Source: DAISJM01 sp036821485
GTDB lineage: Bacteria > Verrucomicrobiota > Kiritimatiellia > CAIQIC01 > JAGNIJ01
Assembly (NCBI GenBank): GCA_036821485.1
Contig: DAISJM010000004.1
Span: forward strand, 1-64,000
Direction of reading: 5' to 3'
Length of the DNA: 64,000 bases
Part shown: positions 26,893 to 35,464 of the stretch, in pieces
Layout of the letters: each line of letters begins with the position of its first letter
How positions within the stretch are numbered: the stretch's first letter is position 1
Program-made: the position numbers and the translations under genes
Notes under the pieces: generated by a model
Told to the model about the DNA's origin: nothing
Seen by the model: only the letters and a program-made list of their open reading frames with translations
The model's database searches: none

Positions 26893-28620
26893 TCAGGCCC
26901 CGGCCCCGATCACCAGCCAGCCTCTCGCCGGAATGGTCTTTCGCCCTTTGGAAATGGCCCTGCCCCCATCCCAAATATCCCGGCCCCGCTGGGCCAGCGT
27001 GAATGTTGCGGGTTGGTCCGACGCGTTAAGGGCGACAACAATGCGATCGCGTCCCGACCCGCGAGCAAATGCCAGCACGCGATCGGAACCTGACTCCAGG
27101 GGCTGTAACTTTCCACGACGCAGCGCGCGATGATCACGCCGCAGAGCCATGGCCTTACGGAAGAAATCAAATAACGCCATATCAGGCGTCCTCAGAGAGG
27201 TCCGGCACGTGCCACTCAACGCACGTCGCTCCAGTTCGTACCTCACGTCCTCCCACAGCATCGGCTGGCGATTGTCAGGATCGTTCGCGCCCCACAAGCC
27301 CACCTCGGTTCCATAATAGATCATCGGCGCGCCGAGGTAGGTCATCTGGAAGATCACCAACTGCTTCAATACATCGATCGTCTCCGGCCGCGGCCGGGTC
27401 GTCACCAGCTTCGGATTGGCCTGCGCCCGCGACAGGTCGAAGTAACACTGCCACTCGGACTTCAACGGCAACTCGTTTTCCAAGACAGTCGCGATGCGAC
27501 CGACATCGTGTGAATCCAACAGGTTCTGCAAAACGTACTGCACGTCCGTCGGATACGCGTCGACCATCCGCCCCAGCTCCTTCCAGAGTTCGGATGCAGA
27601 AATCGGGCTCGGTCCGCGGGAAAAGAACCGGACGGTTGGAAACAGCCACATGTAGTTCATCACCGAGTCGAATTCGTCGCCCCGCAGAAAGTCCGTCGCC
27701 AAGTCGACAATTTCACCGGTCAGAAACGCGTCGGGATTGATGCTCTTCACGCATCGCCGCCACGCCTTCCAGAACCCGTGCGGGACGCAGAACGCCACAT
27801 CCAACCGCCAGCCGTCCACGCCATCGGATGGGTCGCCATCGCCGTCGGGATCCATCCAGCGTTTCGTGATGTCGAAGATGTAGCGGCGCACGGGTTCCAC
27901 CAGGCTCCGCTCGTCGCGCGCCAACTCCGGCAACCCCTTGTGTCCAAACCAGCCTTCGTAGTCGAATGATCCATCGCGACGCCACTTCGTCACGCGAAAC
28001 CAATCCGCATACTTCGATTTCTTCCCTCGCTGCTGGAGGTCCTTGAAGGCGAAAAACCGGGTGCCCACGTGATTGAATACGCCGTCGAGGATGATGTGCA
28101 TGCCGCGCCGATGAATATCGGCCACAAGTTCAACGAGACAGCGGTCGGCCGCCGTCCATATCCACGATCCCGGGTGCTCCGTCTCCCCCGCCCGCGCGAG
28201 GAGGTCAAGATCGCCCGCCCGATCCGGTCCCAACGTAGGATCGACGTGATGCAGGCATGCCGCGTCGTACTTGTGGAGCGACGGCGCCATGAAGATGGGA
28301 TTGAGGTAAATCGCGTTGACGCCGAGGTCCTGCAGATAATCGAGCTTCGAGCGAAGGCCGACGAGGTCGCCACCATAACGACGGCAGTAGACGGACTTGA
28401 AGAAATCCCCCTGCTCCGCCTCCCACGGCTCCTGCCGATACCAATCCTGACCCCAAGGATTGATCGACCACCCCTTGATGGGATGATCAAAGCAATCCGC
28501 CGATTGGGGATTGCTGCCGGGCGCGCCGTTACGAAAGCGCTCCGGGAATATCTGATACCAGATGGCATCGCGCGCCCACGCAGGCACCTTGGCACGTATT
28601 CGCTTGGCGGTTCGCGGCAT
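26893..28620 (-). CDS. GH13 alpha-amylase family enzyme (neopullulanase/cyclomaltodextrinase-like)
   Basis: A 575-residue GH13 enzyme without signal peptide, so probably cytoplasmic. 'WARDAIWYQIFPERFRNG' opens the barrel; catalytic regions are DGVFNHVG (I), GWRLDVA with the nucleophile Asp (II), FLTGEI with the acid/base Glu (III) and NLLDSHD (IV). 'YGGDLVGLRSKLDYLQDLGV' and 'MIYYGTEVGLWGANDPDNR' are typical of maltogenic amylase/neopullulanase relatives that cut maltodextrins. The usual N-terminal N-domain of neopullulanases is missing. The ATG at 28620 has GGGAG nine bases upstream; the earlier ATG at 28656 has none. Confidence 0.88.
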   Translation of the reverse strand: MPRTAKRIRAKVPAWARDAIWYQIFPERFRNGAPGSNPQSADCFDHPIKGWSINPWGQDWYRQEPWEAEQGDFFKSVYCRRYGGDLVGLRSKLDYLQDLGVNAIYLNPIFMAPSLHKYDAACLHHVDPTLGPDRAGDLDLLARAGETEHPGSWIWTAADRCLVELVADIHRRGMHIILDGVFNHVGTRFFAFKDLQQRGKKSKYADWFRVTKWRRDGSFDYEGWFGHKGLPELARDERSLVEPVRRYIFDITKRWMDPDGDGDPSDGVDGWRLDVAFCVPHGFWKAWRRCVKSINPDAFLTGEIVDLATDFLRGDEFDSVMNYMWLFPTVRFFSRGPSPISASELWKELGRMVDAYPTDVQYVLQNLLDSHDVGRIATVLENELPLKSEWQCYFDLSRAQANPKLVTTRPRPETIDVLKQLVIFQMTYLGAPMIYYGTEVGLWGANDPDNRQPMLWEDVRYELERRALSGTCRTSLRTPDMALFDFFRKAMALRRDHRALRRGKLQPLESGSDRVLAFARGSGRDRIVVALNASDQPATFTLAQRGRDIWDGGRAISKGRKTIPARGWLVIGAGA

Positions 28621-28702
28621 GTGATGACTCCCGTGCGGCACAGAATACCCCGACATCGCGCACTGTTAAAGTCGCACCGCTTCGATGAGCCGGATAGCGC
28701 GC

Positions 28703-28730
28703 TTGATACCACAGGGAAGTGCGCTAGAAT
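28703..28730 (+). promoter_or_regulatory. Sigma-70-like promoter for the SPFH operon
   Basis: TTGATA (28703-28708), 16-base spacer, TAGAAT (28725-28730), followed by GGAGG and the ATG at 28758. Both boxes match consensus at 5 of 6 positions. Confidence 0.55.
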
Positions 28731-28757
28731 CGGGGAAGGCCAATTCGGAGGTGCTTC

Positions 28758-30305
28758 ATGAATCATGAGAACATTCCATCCGCGCCGCCAGCCATCCCCA
28801 CCCGCCGCTATACGCCTCCGGCAGAACCGTCTCGCGGCCTACCCATCGGCCTTGTGCTGGTGCTGATCGCGATACTCGCGTTCCCACTGTGGTTCTGGTT
28901 CTTCTGCCGGATCGAACCCGGCTCCAACGCAATGGCTGTGCTGATTCACAAGACCGGCAAGGACCTCCCCTCCGGTCAGATATTGGCACTGCAGCCGGAC
29001 CAGAAGGGCATTCAACTCGACGTGTTGCCAGAAGGCCGCTACTTCAAGAACCCCTATTCCTGGGGTTGGAAAATCATGGGCATCACCGATATCCCTGCGG
29101 GCAAGCTCGGTGTGCGCACCCGGCTCTATGGCAAGGACCTGCCACCCGGCAGCATCATCGCCACGGACGACTCCAAGGGCATTGTCGCCGACGTGCTGCG
29201 CCCCGGAAAGTATCGCATCAATCCCTACGCCTACAGCGTGGCACTGTTTGATGCGATCACGATCCGGCCCGGCAACGTGGGCGTGATCACATCATTGGTC
29301 GGCGAGGACGTGCTGAACAACAGCACGCTGAACGCCAGCAACCGCAACCAGTTCCTTGTCGGCAAGGGCATGAAGGGCGTACTTCCTGAAGTGCTCGACC
29401 CCGGCACGTACTACCTCAACCCCTACATGGTCAACGTCGTCGAAGTGAACCTCCAGAGCCAGCGCTTCGAGATGAGCGGCGACGACGCCATCAGCTTTCT
29501 CACGCTTGACGGCTTCACCGTCATCGTCGAAGGCACGCTCGAGTATGCGCTGCGGCGGGACAAGGTTGCACTGCTCACGCACAAAGTTGGCGACATGGAT
29601 GACATTCTGAAGAAGATCATCCTGCCGCGCGCGCGCGGATTCAGCCGCATTGAGGGCAGCAAGAACCCGGCCAAGAACTACATCATGGGCGATACCCGCC
29701 AGAAGTTTCAGGATAACCTCGAGGCACACCTCACGGAGAAGTGCGCCGAGTGGGGCATCGCGATCAAGTCCGTCCTGATCCGCAACATTACCCCTCCCGA
29801 CGAGATCGCGAGCGTCATCCGCGACCGTGAAATCGCCGTACAGACCGCGCGGAAATACGAGCAGCAGATCGCACAGGCCATCTCCAAAGCCGAGCTGACC
29901 AAGCAGGAAATGCTCGCGCAACAGAACAAGGAGAAGGTGGAGGCCGACACCGCACGCATCCGGGCCGTGATTCTTGCGCAGCAGGACCTCGCCGTGCAGG
30001 TCACCGCCGCCAAACGTGAATTCGAGGTGGCCAAGCTGGAAAATGAAGCCGCCACCGCACAGGCCCAGGCCATCGTCGTCCGCGCCGGCGCCGATCGGGA
30101 TGTGATCCGCATGCAAAACGAGGCAGACGCGGCCGTGCTGGGCAGCCAGGTCAAAGCCTTCAATACGGGCCTCAACCTGGCGCGCCATGTCTTCTATGAA
30201 AAACTCGGGCCGAAGATTGCCTCTATCCTGAGTGGAGACCAACCCGATGGGCTGGGAGGTCTGTTCCTGCCCTATGTGCCGCCGAGGAAGGAGGTGGCTC
30301 CATGA
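28758..30305 (+). CDS. SPFH/band-7 membrane protein, first of a pair
   Basis: A 515-residue protein with a Pro-rich N-tail, one membrane helix ('LPIGLVLVLIAILAFPLWFW') and three related segments before the band-7 core: 'KGIQLDVLPEGRYFKNPY', 'KGIVADVLRPGKYRINPY' and 'KGVLPEVLDPGTYYLNPY'. The SPFH domain follows ('TLDGFTVIVEGTLEYALRRD', 'IKSVLIRNITPPDEIASVIR'), then an Ala/Glu/Gln-rich coiled coil (about 360-470) as in flotillin or prohibitin. Such proteins form membrane ring scaffolds. GGAGG precedes the ATG. It overlaps the second gene by four bases, pointing to a heteromeric complex like HflK-HflC (inference). Confidence 0.85.
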   Translation: MNHENIPSAPPAIPTRRYTPPAEPSRGLPIGLVLVLIAILAFPLWFWFFCRIEPGSNAMAVLIHKTGKDLPSGQILALQPDQKGIQLDVLPEGRYFKNPYSWGWKIMGITDIPAGKLGVRTRLYGKDLPPGSIIATDDSKGIVADVLRPGKYRINPYAYSVALFDAITIRPGNVGVITSLVGEDVLNNSTLNASNRNQFLVGKGMKGVLPEVLDPGTYYLNPYMVNVVEVNLQSQRFEMSGDDAISFLTLDGFTVIVEGTLEYALRRDKVALLTHKVGDMDDILKKIILPRARGFSRIEGSKNPAKNYIMGDTRQKFQDNLEAHLTEKCAEWGIAIKSVLIRNITPPDEIASVIRDREIAVQTARKYEQQIAQAISKAELTKQEMLAQQNKEKVEADTARIRAVILAQQDLAVQVTAAKREFEVAKLENEAATAQAQAIVVRAGADRDVIRMQNEADAAVLGSQVKAFNTGLNLARHVFYEKLGPKIASILSGDQPDGLGGLFLPYVPPRKEVAP

Positions 30306-32011
30306 AGTCATCCATCATTTTTGTCCTGCTTGTTGTTGTTCTCCTCGCCGGCGTCTGGGGTGTCTGGCAATGGGGCTTCTGCCGCTTCTATGTCGGCACG
30401 GACCAGATGGCTGTCATCACGGCCAAGGCTGGTGATCCGCTCCCGCCCGGACAAATCCTCGCGCGCAAGGGCCAGAAGGGCGTGCAGGAAGAGGTGCTTG
30501 GCGAAGGCCGCCACTTCCTCAATCCGATCATGTTCGAGCGCGAAATCATGTCAGTCGTGATTATCCCACCCGGCAAGGTCGGGATCGTCACATCCAAGGT
30601 CGGCAAAGACCTGCCCGAAGGCGAGTTCCTTGCCGCCCCCGGGGAAAAAGGTATCTGGCGTACTGTACTTGGCCCGGGCAAGTACCGCATGAATCCGATC
30701 GGCTATAAGATCGATGTGGTGGATGCCATCAGCATCCCGATCGGCTACGTCGGGGTCGTCACCTCCCTCTCGGGCGAGCAGGCCCCCGAGGGCGAATTCG
30801 CCGCAGCCAACGAAAAAGGTGTGATGACTGACATCCTTCAGCCCGGCCTCTATTACGTCAACCCGCGCGAATACAAGGTGGACGTGCTGGAGATCGGAGT
30901 GAACCAGGTCTCCCTGATTGGCAAAGGCGGCGGCGAAGTCATCACCAAAGCCAAAATCGCCACCCAGAACCGCGCGATGAACGAGCTCCAGGACAAGGTG
31001 CTGATGGAACAGCAGGAAAAGCGCTACGACTACCTGCGGCAGTCTCGCTCGTCGGTGAGCGAACGCGAACAGAGTGCTCCATCGTCACGCTACGACAACA
31101 CACAGCAGGGTATCGCTCCGGCGAAACCCGGCACCGTGGCGGGAACCGCGCCGTCGTTTGTTCTGAACCAGTTTGTGGAGTTCCCCTCGCGCGACGGCTT
31201 TGAGATCAGCCTCGACATGACCGTGGAGTTCGAGCTGCCACCCGACAGCATCGCGTGGGTGTTCCGCAGCTACGGCGACCTGCCCGCGGCCGTGGACAAA
31301 GTGATCATGCCTCAAATCCTGTCCATCTCCCGGCTGAAGGGCTCCGCCTACGGCGCCCGTGACTTCATCGTCGGCGAGGGTCGCGAGAAGTTCCAGAACG
31401 ACCTGACCGAGGCACTGGCCAGAACGCTCGCCGAGCGGCGCATCATCGTCCACAACGCGCTGATCCGGCACGTTAACGTGCCGATGCAGATTCTCGAGCC
31501 AATTCAACAGGCCAGCATTGCGCAGGAGCAGGATCTGACCAACAGGGAGAAGCAGAACACCGCCAAGAAGCAGGCCGAACTCAATACCGAGTTGAGCCTC
31601 ATCGCCCAGCGCGGCGAGCAGGTCGCGCAGGAGACGGAGAAGATCAAGGCCGAGGTCCGCGCCGATCAGGACAAGCAGGTTGCCGAAACCCGTGCGGAAA
31701 CCATGAAGCAAGTCGCCGCAATCGAGCGGGATGCGGCCGTGGTGCGCGCGGAGCGCGTAACCAAGCTGGGCAAAGCCAGAGCCGATGTGACGGCCATGGT
31801 GGAAGGCGAAGTGGCCAACGGGTTCCAGATGAAGGTCAAGGCGTTCGGCGATCCGATGGCCTACAACCTTTGGACGCTTGCCAACAGCCTTAGCGACAAA
31901 CTCTCGGTCAACATCATCCACGCGGGCAGCGGCACGCTCTGGACCGACCTCGAGAAGGCCAACTTGGGCGAACTGGGTGGCGCCACACTGATCAGCGGCG
32001 AGAAGAAATAG
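30302..32011 (+). CDS. SPFH/band-7 membrane protein, second of a pair
   Basis: A 569-residue paralogue of the preceding protein, starting in its stop (ATGA) behind a strong GGAAGGAGG. One membrane helix ('IIFVLLVVVLLAGVWGVW') is followed by the same three-part series: 'KGVQEEVLGEGRHFLNPI', 'KGIWRTVLGPGKYRMNPI' and 'KGVMTDILQPGLYYVNPR'. An insertion at about 220-285 (Gln/Ser-rich, 'QQEKRYDYLRQSRSSVSE') separates it from the band-7 core 'FVEFPSRDGFEISLDMTVEF'. A long coiled coil ('NREKQNTAKKQAELNTELS') follows. Not a degradation product of a duplication: both copies have full-length domains. Confidence 0.85.
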   Translation: MKSSIIFVLLVVVLLAGVWGVWQWGFCRFYVGTDQMAVITAKAGDPLPPGQILARKGQKGVQEEVLGEGRHFLNPIMFEREIMSVVIIPPGKVGIVTSKVGKDLPEGEFLAAPGEKGIWRTVLGPGKYRMNPIGYKIDVVDAISIPIGYVGVVTSLSGEQAPEGEFAAANEKGVMTDILQPGLYYVNPREYKVDVLEIGVNQVSLIGKGGGEVITKAKIATQNRAMNELQDKVLMEQQEKRYDYLRQSRSSVSEREQSAPSSRYDNTQQGIAPAKPGTVAGTAPSFVLNQFVEFPSRDGFEISLDMTVEFELPPDSIAWVFRSYGDLPAAVDKVIMPQILSISRLKGSAYGARDFIVGEGREKFQNDLTEALARTLAERRIIVHNALIRHVNVPMQILEPIQQASIAQEQDLTNREKQNTAKKQAELNTELSLIAQRGEQVAQETEKIKAEVRADQDKQVAETRAETMKQVAAIERDAAVVRAERVTKLGKARADVTAMVEGEVANGFQMKVKAFGDPMAYNLWTLANSLSDKLSVNIIHAGSGTLWTDLEKANLGELGGATLISGEKK

Positions 32012-32016
32012 ATGAA

Positions 32017-32451
32017 CTACGGGCTCTGCGGGTGCAGAGGCCGAACTTCACCGAGTTCTGCAGGAGCAAGGGCCCGCGCCTGGGAAAAGTCGTAACCCCA
32101 GATGAACCGGCCCTGCAGCCGGAAATAGAGTCGGTTGGAATCGTCACTCCACGCCAGCCGCTCTCCAAGATCCAGCCGATTGTCCGACGGCACGGGATCC
32201 GAGTAGTACGCCGTGTGCCACAGACCGCCGTCCTTCACATGCACTTCGAAGTTCTGCTTCAAATACTGGGAGCGCATCAGCATGGCCGAACGCTGGCCAT
32301 CAGGAGAGTCCAACCGCTGGACGATCCATCTCGGCGGGACGAGAATCTTCAACCCCACCCACAAAAGGACCAGCGATACGGCTGCCAGCACCACCCATCG
32401 AGGTACCAGAACACCCTCGCTTCGCAACAGCTTCTGGTAGTCGCGAACCAT
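32017..32451 (-). CDS. Hypothetical membrane-anchored protein
   Basis: A 144-residue protein with one N-terminal membrane helix ('VVLAAVSLVLLWVGLKIL', about residues 20-37) and a small beta-rich domain ('SAMLMRSQYLKQNFEVHVKD', 'RLAWSDDSNRLYFRLQGRFI'), likely extracytoplasmic. The 'WSDDSNRLYF' piece resembles a single WD/TolB-like blade, but one blade is not a domain. It lies 8 bases after rseP, so it is probably the last gene of that operon. Family not recognised. Confidence 0.65.
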   Translation of the reverse strand: MVRDYQKLLRSEGVLVPRWVVLAAVSLVLLWVGLKILVPPRWIVQRLDSPDGQRSAMLMRSQYLKQNFEVHVKDGGLWHTAYYSDPVPSDNRLDLGERLAWSDDSNRLYFRLQGRFIWGYDFSQARALAPAELGEVRPLHPQSP

Positions 32452-32459
32452 GAGACCCG

Positions 32460-33851
32460 TTACTTGGGCGGAAGCTCGGCGGGCGCCTCATTTGTAACCG
32501 ACTCGGCCGCAGGATGATGCGCCCGAGGGAACATGGGAACAATCCACCGCCTGACATCCCGGAACGTGATAAGGACAAACACGGCAATCAGCAGGACGGT
32601 GAACACGTTCATCATGATGTTGAACACTTTCTTGCTCAACGGCCGTCGTGTCACCATTTCCCACAAACAGAAGACCACGTGCCCGCCATCCACCACCGGG
32701 ATGGGCAGCAGGTTGATGATCGCCAGCGTGATGTTGATGGAACCCGTGAACGACACGGCCAGAATCAGGCTCTTCTGTACGGTCCACCAGAACATGATGA
32801 GAATCGCCACCGGTCCGCCGACAGCCTGCGACGCGACCTTTGCCTTGCTCGGCGTAACCAGCGCCTTGAGGAAGCGGAACATCGCCATCGCCTGCTGCTT
32901 GATCTGCGCCGAGGGACGAGGATGAACGATGGTATCGTAGTCGAGGTCCATCGTGTTGAACATGATGCCGATAAGCGCGCGCCCAGCCTTGGCGTCATAC
33001 TTTGGAGTTACCACGATATCGATCGGCTTGTTGTCCCGAATGATCCTGGCAGGCACGGCGGTGTCGCGCGCCCGATTGACCAAATCAATCAGATGCTCAC
33101 GACTGAAGAGCTTCTCGCCATTGAACTCCACCAGCATGTCACCCGATCGGATGCCGGCTTCCTCCGCACTGGAACCCGGCACCACGCTCGCCACACCACA
33201 GAAATTCATCCACCCGATGCCCGCGACGGCCCGTACGCCCAACCAACTTTTCTCGGTCGGCACCGTGATGAGCCGCTCCCCACTGACACCCCGAACCGAC
33301 AGCGTTACATTCGTGCGCATCGAGGCCGCCAGGATGAACTCATCCCAGTTCGTCACATGCTCGCCATTTACGGCCACCACTTCATCGCCGATCTGTAATC
33401 CCTCGGAATAGGCGGCGCTGTTCGTTTCGATGGAGCCGATGACGCAGTTACGCTCGTGCGGGGCAGACGGCTTGCCGATCCAGAAAACAAGGTAGGCCAG
33501 GAAAATGGCGAAGAGGATATTGCCGGTCACCCCGGCCAGGGAGACCAGCATGCGTTTCCATGCCGCAACCCGGGGAAGATTCCGCGTTGCTTCCTCGGCC
33601 TTCGACGCATCGTCCATCCCGGTCGGATCCATCTGGGGCAGCGCAACGTAGCCGCCAAACGGGAAGACACAGATCTTGTAGGTCACATCCCCCACTTTTC
33701 GCTTCCAGAGCGCCGGGCCAAATCCGATGGCAAAAACATCCACCACCATGCCGCACCAGCGGGCCACGAGAAAGTGCCCAAGTTCGTGCACAAAAATCGT
33801 CGCCCCGAAGAGCAGGAGAACCATCAACAGCGTGTAGATTGTAAGCATCAT
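32460..33851 (-). CDS. rseP: Site-2 protease RseP (intramembrane zinc protease)
   Basis: A 463-residue polytopic S2P metalloprotease. The zinc motif HELGH is in the first helix (His22, Glu23, His26), and 'NLLPIPVVDGGHVVFCLWEM' near residue 382 supplies the third ligand Asp. Two periplasmic PDZ-like domains lie between ('YSEGLQIGDEVVAVNGEHVT' and 'EEAGIRSGDMLVEFNGEKLF'). RseP cleaves membrane anti-sigma factors and signal-peptide remnants. It follows cdsA by 39 bases, in the usual uppS-cdsA-rseP order; dxr, often between them, is absent here. Confidence 0.94.
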   Translation of the reverse strand: MMLTIYTLLMVLLLFGATIFVHELGHFLVARWCGMVVDVFAIGFGPALWKRKVGDVTYKICVFPFGGYVALPQMDPTGMDDASKAEEATRNLPRVAAWKRMLVSLAGVTGNILFAIFLAYLVFWIGKPSAPHERNCVIGSIETNSAAYSEGLQIGDEVVAVNGEHVTNWDEFILAASMRTNVTLSVRGVSGERLITVPTEKSWLGVRAVAGIGWMNFCGVASVVPGSSAEEAGIRSGDMLVEFNGEKLFSREHLIDLVNRARDTAVPARIIRDNKPIDIVVTPKYDAKAGRALIGIMFNTMDLDYDTIVHPRPSAQIKQQAMAMFRFLKALVTPSKAKVASQAVGGPVAILIMFWWTVQKSLILAVSFTGSINITLAIINLLPIPVVDGGHVVFCLWEMVTRRPLSKKVFNIMMNVFTVLLIAVFVLITFRDVRRWIVPMFPRAHHPAAESVTNEAPAELPPK

Positions 33852-33890
33852 GATAACTTTCCCTGCGATAAGCAGAAGCGTCGCAGCACG

Positions 33891-34742
33891 CTATTTCATG
33901 AACAGCCGCACGTAGGTGTACAGCGCCGGTGCCGTGAAGAGAAGGCTGTCGAGCACGTCCAGCACACCCCCCATCCCGAGAATCATCCGGCTCGAATCCT
34001 TCACCCCGGCCGCCCGTTTGAAGAGAGACTCCGTGAGATCACCAAAGATACCCAACACCACCAGCAGGACGCCGAGAATCAAGGCATCCCACACATGCAT
34101 CGTCAGCATACCCAACTGCCCGCCGCTGATGGTGCGGAACAGCAGGCTGACCACAACGCCTGCCAATATGGCACCGCACAGCCCTTCCCAACTCTTCGCA
34201 GGCGAAATACGGGGAAACAACTTATGACGTCCGAAGGAACATCCGACGAAGTAGGCGCCCACATCGCTGAACTTCACGACCAACACAAGATACAGGACAA
34301 GCAGGCGGCCTTCCGCATCGCCCCACGCAGTCAGCAACTTGGTGAAGAAGTTGAAAAGATAGCCGGCGTACATGAAGCCGAAAAGGGTCGAGGCAACAGT
34401 CTCCAGTGGGCGCGGATTGTTCTTTTGCGGAAACTGCCGGAGAAACACGGCGCAGGTGACCAGGAAGAGGAGTATCCATTCCAGGTCGGATGGAGCACCA
34501 CCGGACGCCCTGAGTGAGAACCACGTTGTGGCCACCAGCGCAAGACCGCTGAACACGCCCACATAGCGGAAAGCGGGGATGTTGGCGGCGCTGAGCAGTC
34601 CGTAAAACTCCCACAGCGCGAGGCCGCAAACCGCCATCAGGGCCACCACTACCCAAGGGGTTGGTAACCAGAACACGCCGGCAATCAGGGCTCCTCCAAT
34701 CAGGAACCCGCTTTGTAGCCTCTGTCTGAGCGTTTGCTGCAT
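33891..34742 (-). CDS. cdsA: Phosphatidate cytidylyltransferase
   Basis: A 283-residue protein with about eight membrane helices that makes CDP-diacylglycerol from phosphatidate and CTP. The C-terminal family signature is present: 'DLTESLFKRAAGVKDSSRMI' followed by 'LGMGGVLDVLDSLLFTAP', with the two aspartates needed for catalysis. 'RISPAKSWEGLCGAI' is the preceding conserved segment. It starts one base after the uppS stop. Confidence 0.94.
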   Translation of the reverse strand: MQQTLRQRLQSGFLIGGALIAGVFWLPTPWVVVALMAVCGLALWEFYGLLSAANIPAFRYVGVFSGLALVATTWFSLRASGGAPSDLEWILLFLVTCAVFLRQFPQKNNPRPLETVASTLFGFMYAGYLFNFFTKLLTAWGDAEGRLLVLYLVLVVKFSDVGAYFVGCSFGRHKLFPRISPAKSWEGLCGAILAGVVVSLLFRTISGGQLGMLTMHVWDALILGVLLVVLGIFGDLTESLFKRAAGVKDSSRMILGMGGVLDVLDSLLFTAPALYTYVRLFMK

Positions 34743-34743
34743 G

Positions 34744-35460
34744 TTACTTCACATCACCGTAGCGTCGGCGCCTCTCGGCATACGCCTGCAACGCGGCTTC
34801 GAATTCCTTCTCGCGGAAATCAGGCCACAGCACATCCGTAATATAGAACTCGGCATACGAAAGCTGCCACAACAGAAAATTGCTCAGTCGCAGCTCCCCG
34901 CTCGTCCGGATCATCAGGTCAGGATCCGGCACATCCGGAGCGTAAAGATACTCTGCGAATTTGCGTTCGTCGATAGCGCTTGGCTTCAGCTTCCCTGCGC
35001 GCACATCTTCCGCAATCTTGCGAGCCGCGTCCGTGATTTCCACGCGGCCACCATAGCTCAGCGCCAGGGTGAGAGTGCCTTCCTTGTAGTCCTTTGTGAC
35101 CTCGATTACCCGCCGCAGTTCTCTCTGGACCGGCAGGGGAAGATCGTCGATGTGTCCGATGACGCGCAGGCGTACCTTGTTTTCATGCAGTTCATGCTCC
35201 TGCTGCGTCAGGAATCGCCGGAGGATGCGCATGAGGCCTATGATCTCCGCCTTCGGCCGAACCCAGTTCTCGGAGCTGAAGGCGTAAAGCGTAAGGTACT
35301 TCACACCGGCCTTGCGGCAGGCACGAACAATGGCTCGAACGGAGTCCGTTCCCACTTCGTGCCCCTTGATGCGCGGAAGCCCGCGCCGCTGCGCCCACCG
35401 GCCGTTTCCGTCCATGATGATGGCCACATGAACTGGAATCTTGGAAGGCGTGGCTTTCAC
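34744..35460 (-). CDS. uppS: Undecaprenyl pyrophosphate synthase
   Basis: A 238-residue cis-prenyltransferase making the C55 carrier lipid for peptidoglycan and O-antigen. 'HVAIIMDGNGRWAQRRGLPR' carries the catalytic Asp17 of the family; 'YLTLYAFSSENWVRP', 'TLALSYGGRVEITDA' and 'DPDLMIRTSGELRLSNFLLW' with 'YAEFYITDVLWPDF' complete the conserved regions. It lies 4 bases after purA. The lipid it makes is also the carrier used by the glycosyltransferases near 59-64 kb. Confidence 0.96.
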   Translation of the reverse strand: MKATPSKIPVHVAIIMDGNGRWAQRRGLPRIKGHEVGTDSVRAIVRACRKAGVKYLTLYAFSSENWVRPKAEIIGLMRILRRFLTQQEHELHENKVRLRVIGHIDDLPLPVQRELRRVIEVTKDYKEGTLTLALSYGGRVEITDAARKIAEDVRAGKLKPSAIDERKFAEYLYAPDVPDPDLMIRTSGELRLSNFLLWQLSYAEFYITDVLWPDFREKEFEAALQAYAERRRRYGDVK

Positions 35461-35464
35461 GGGG

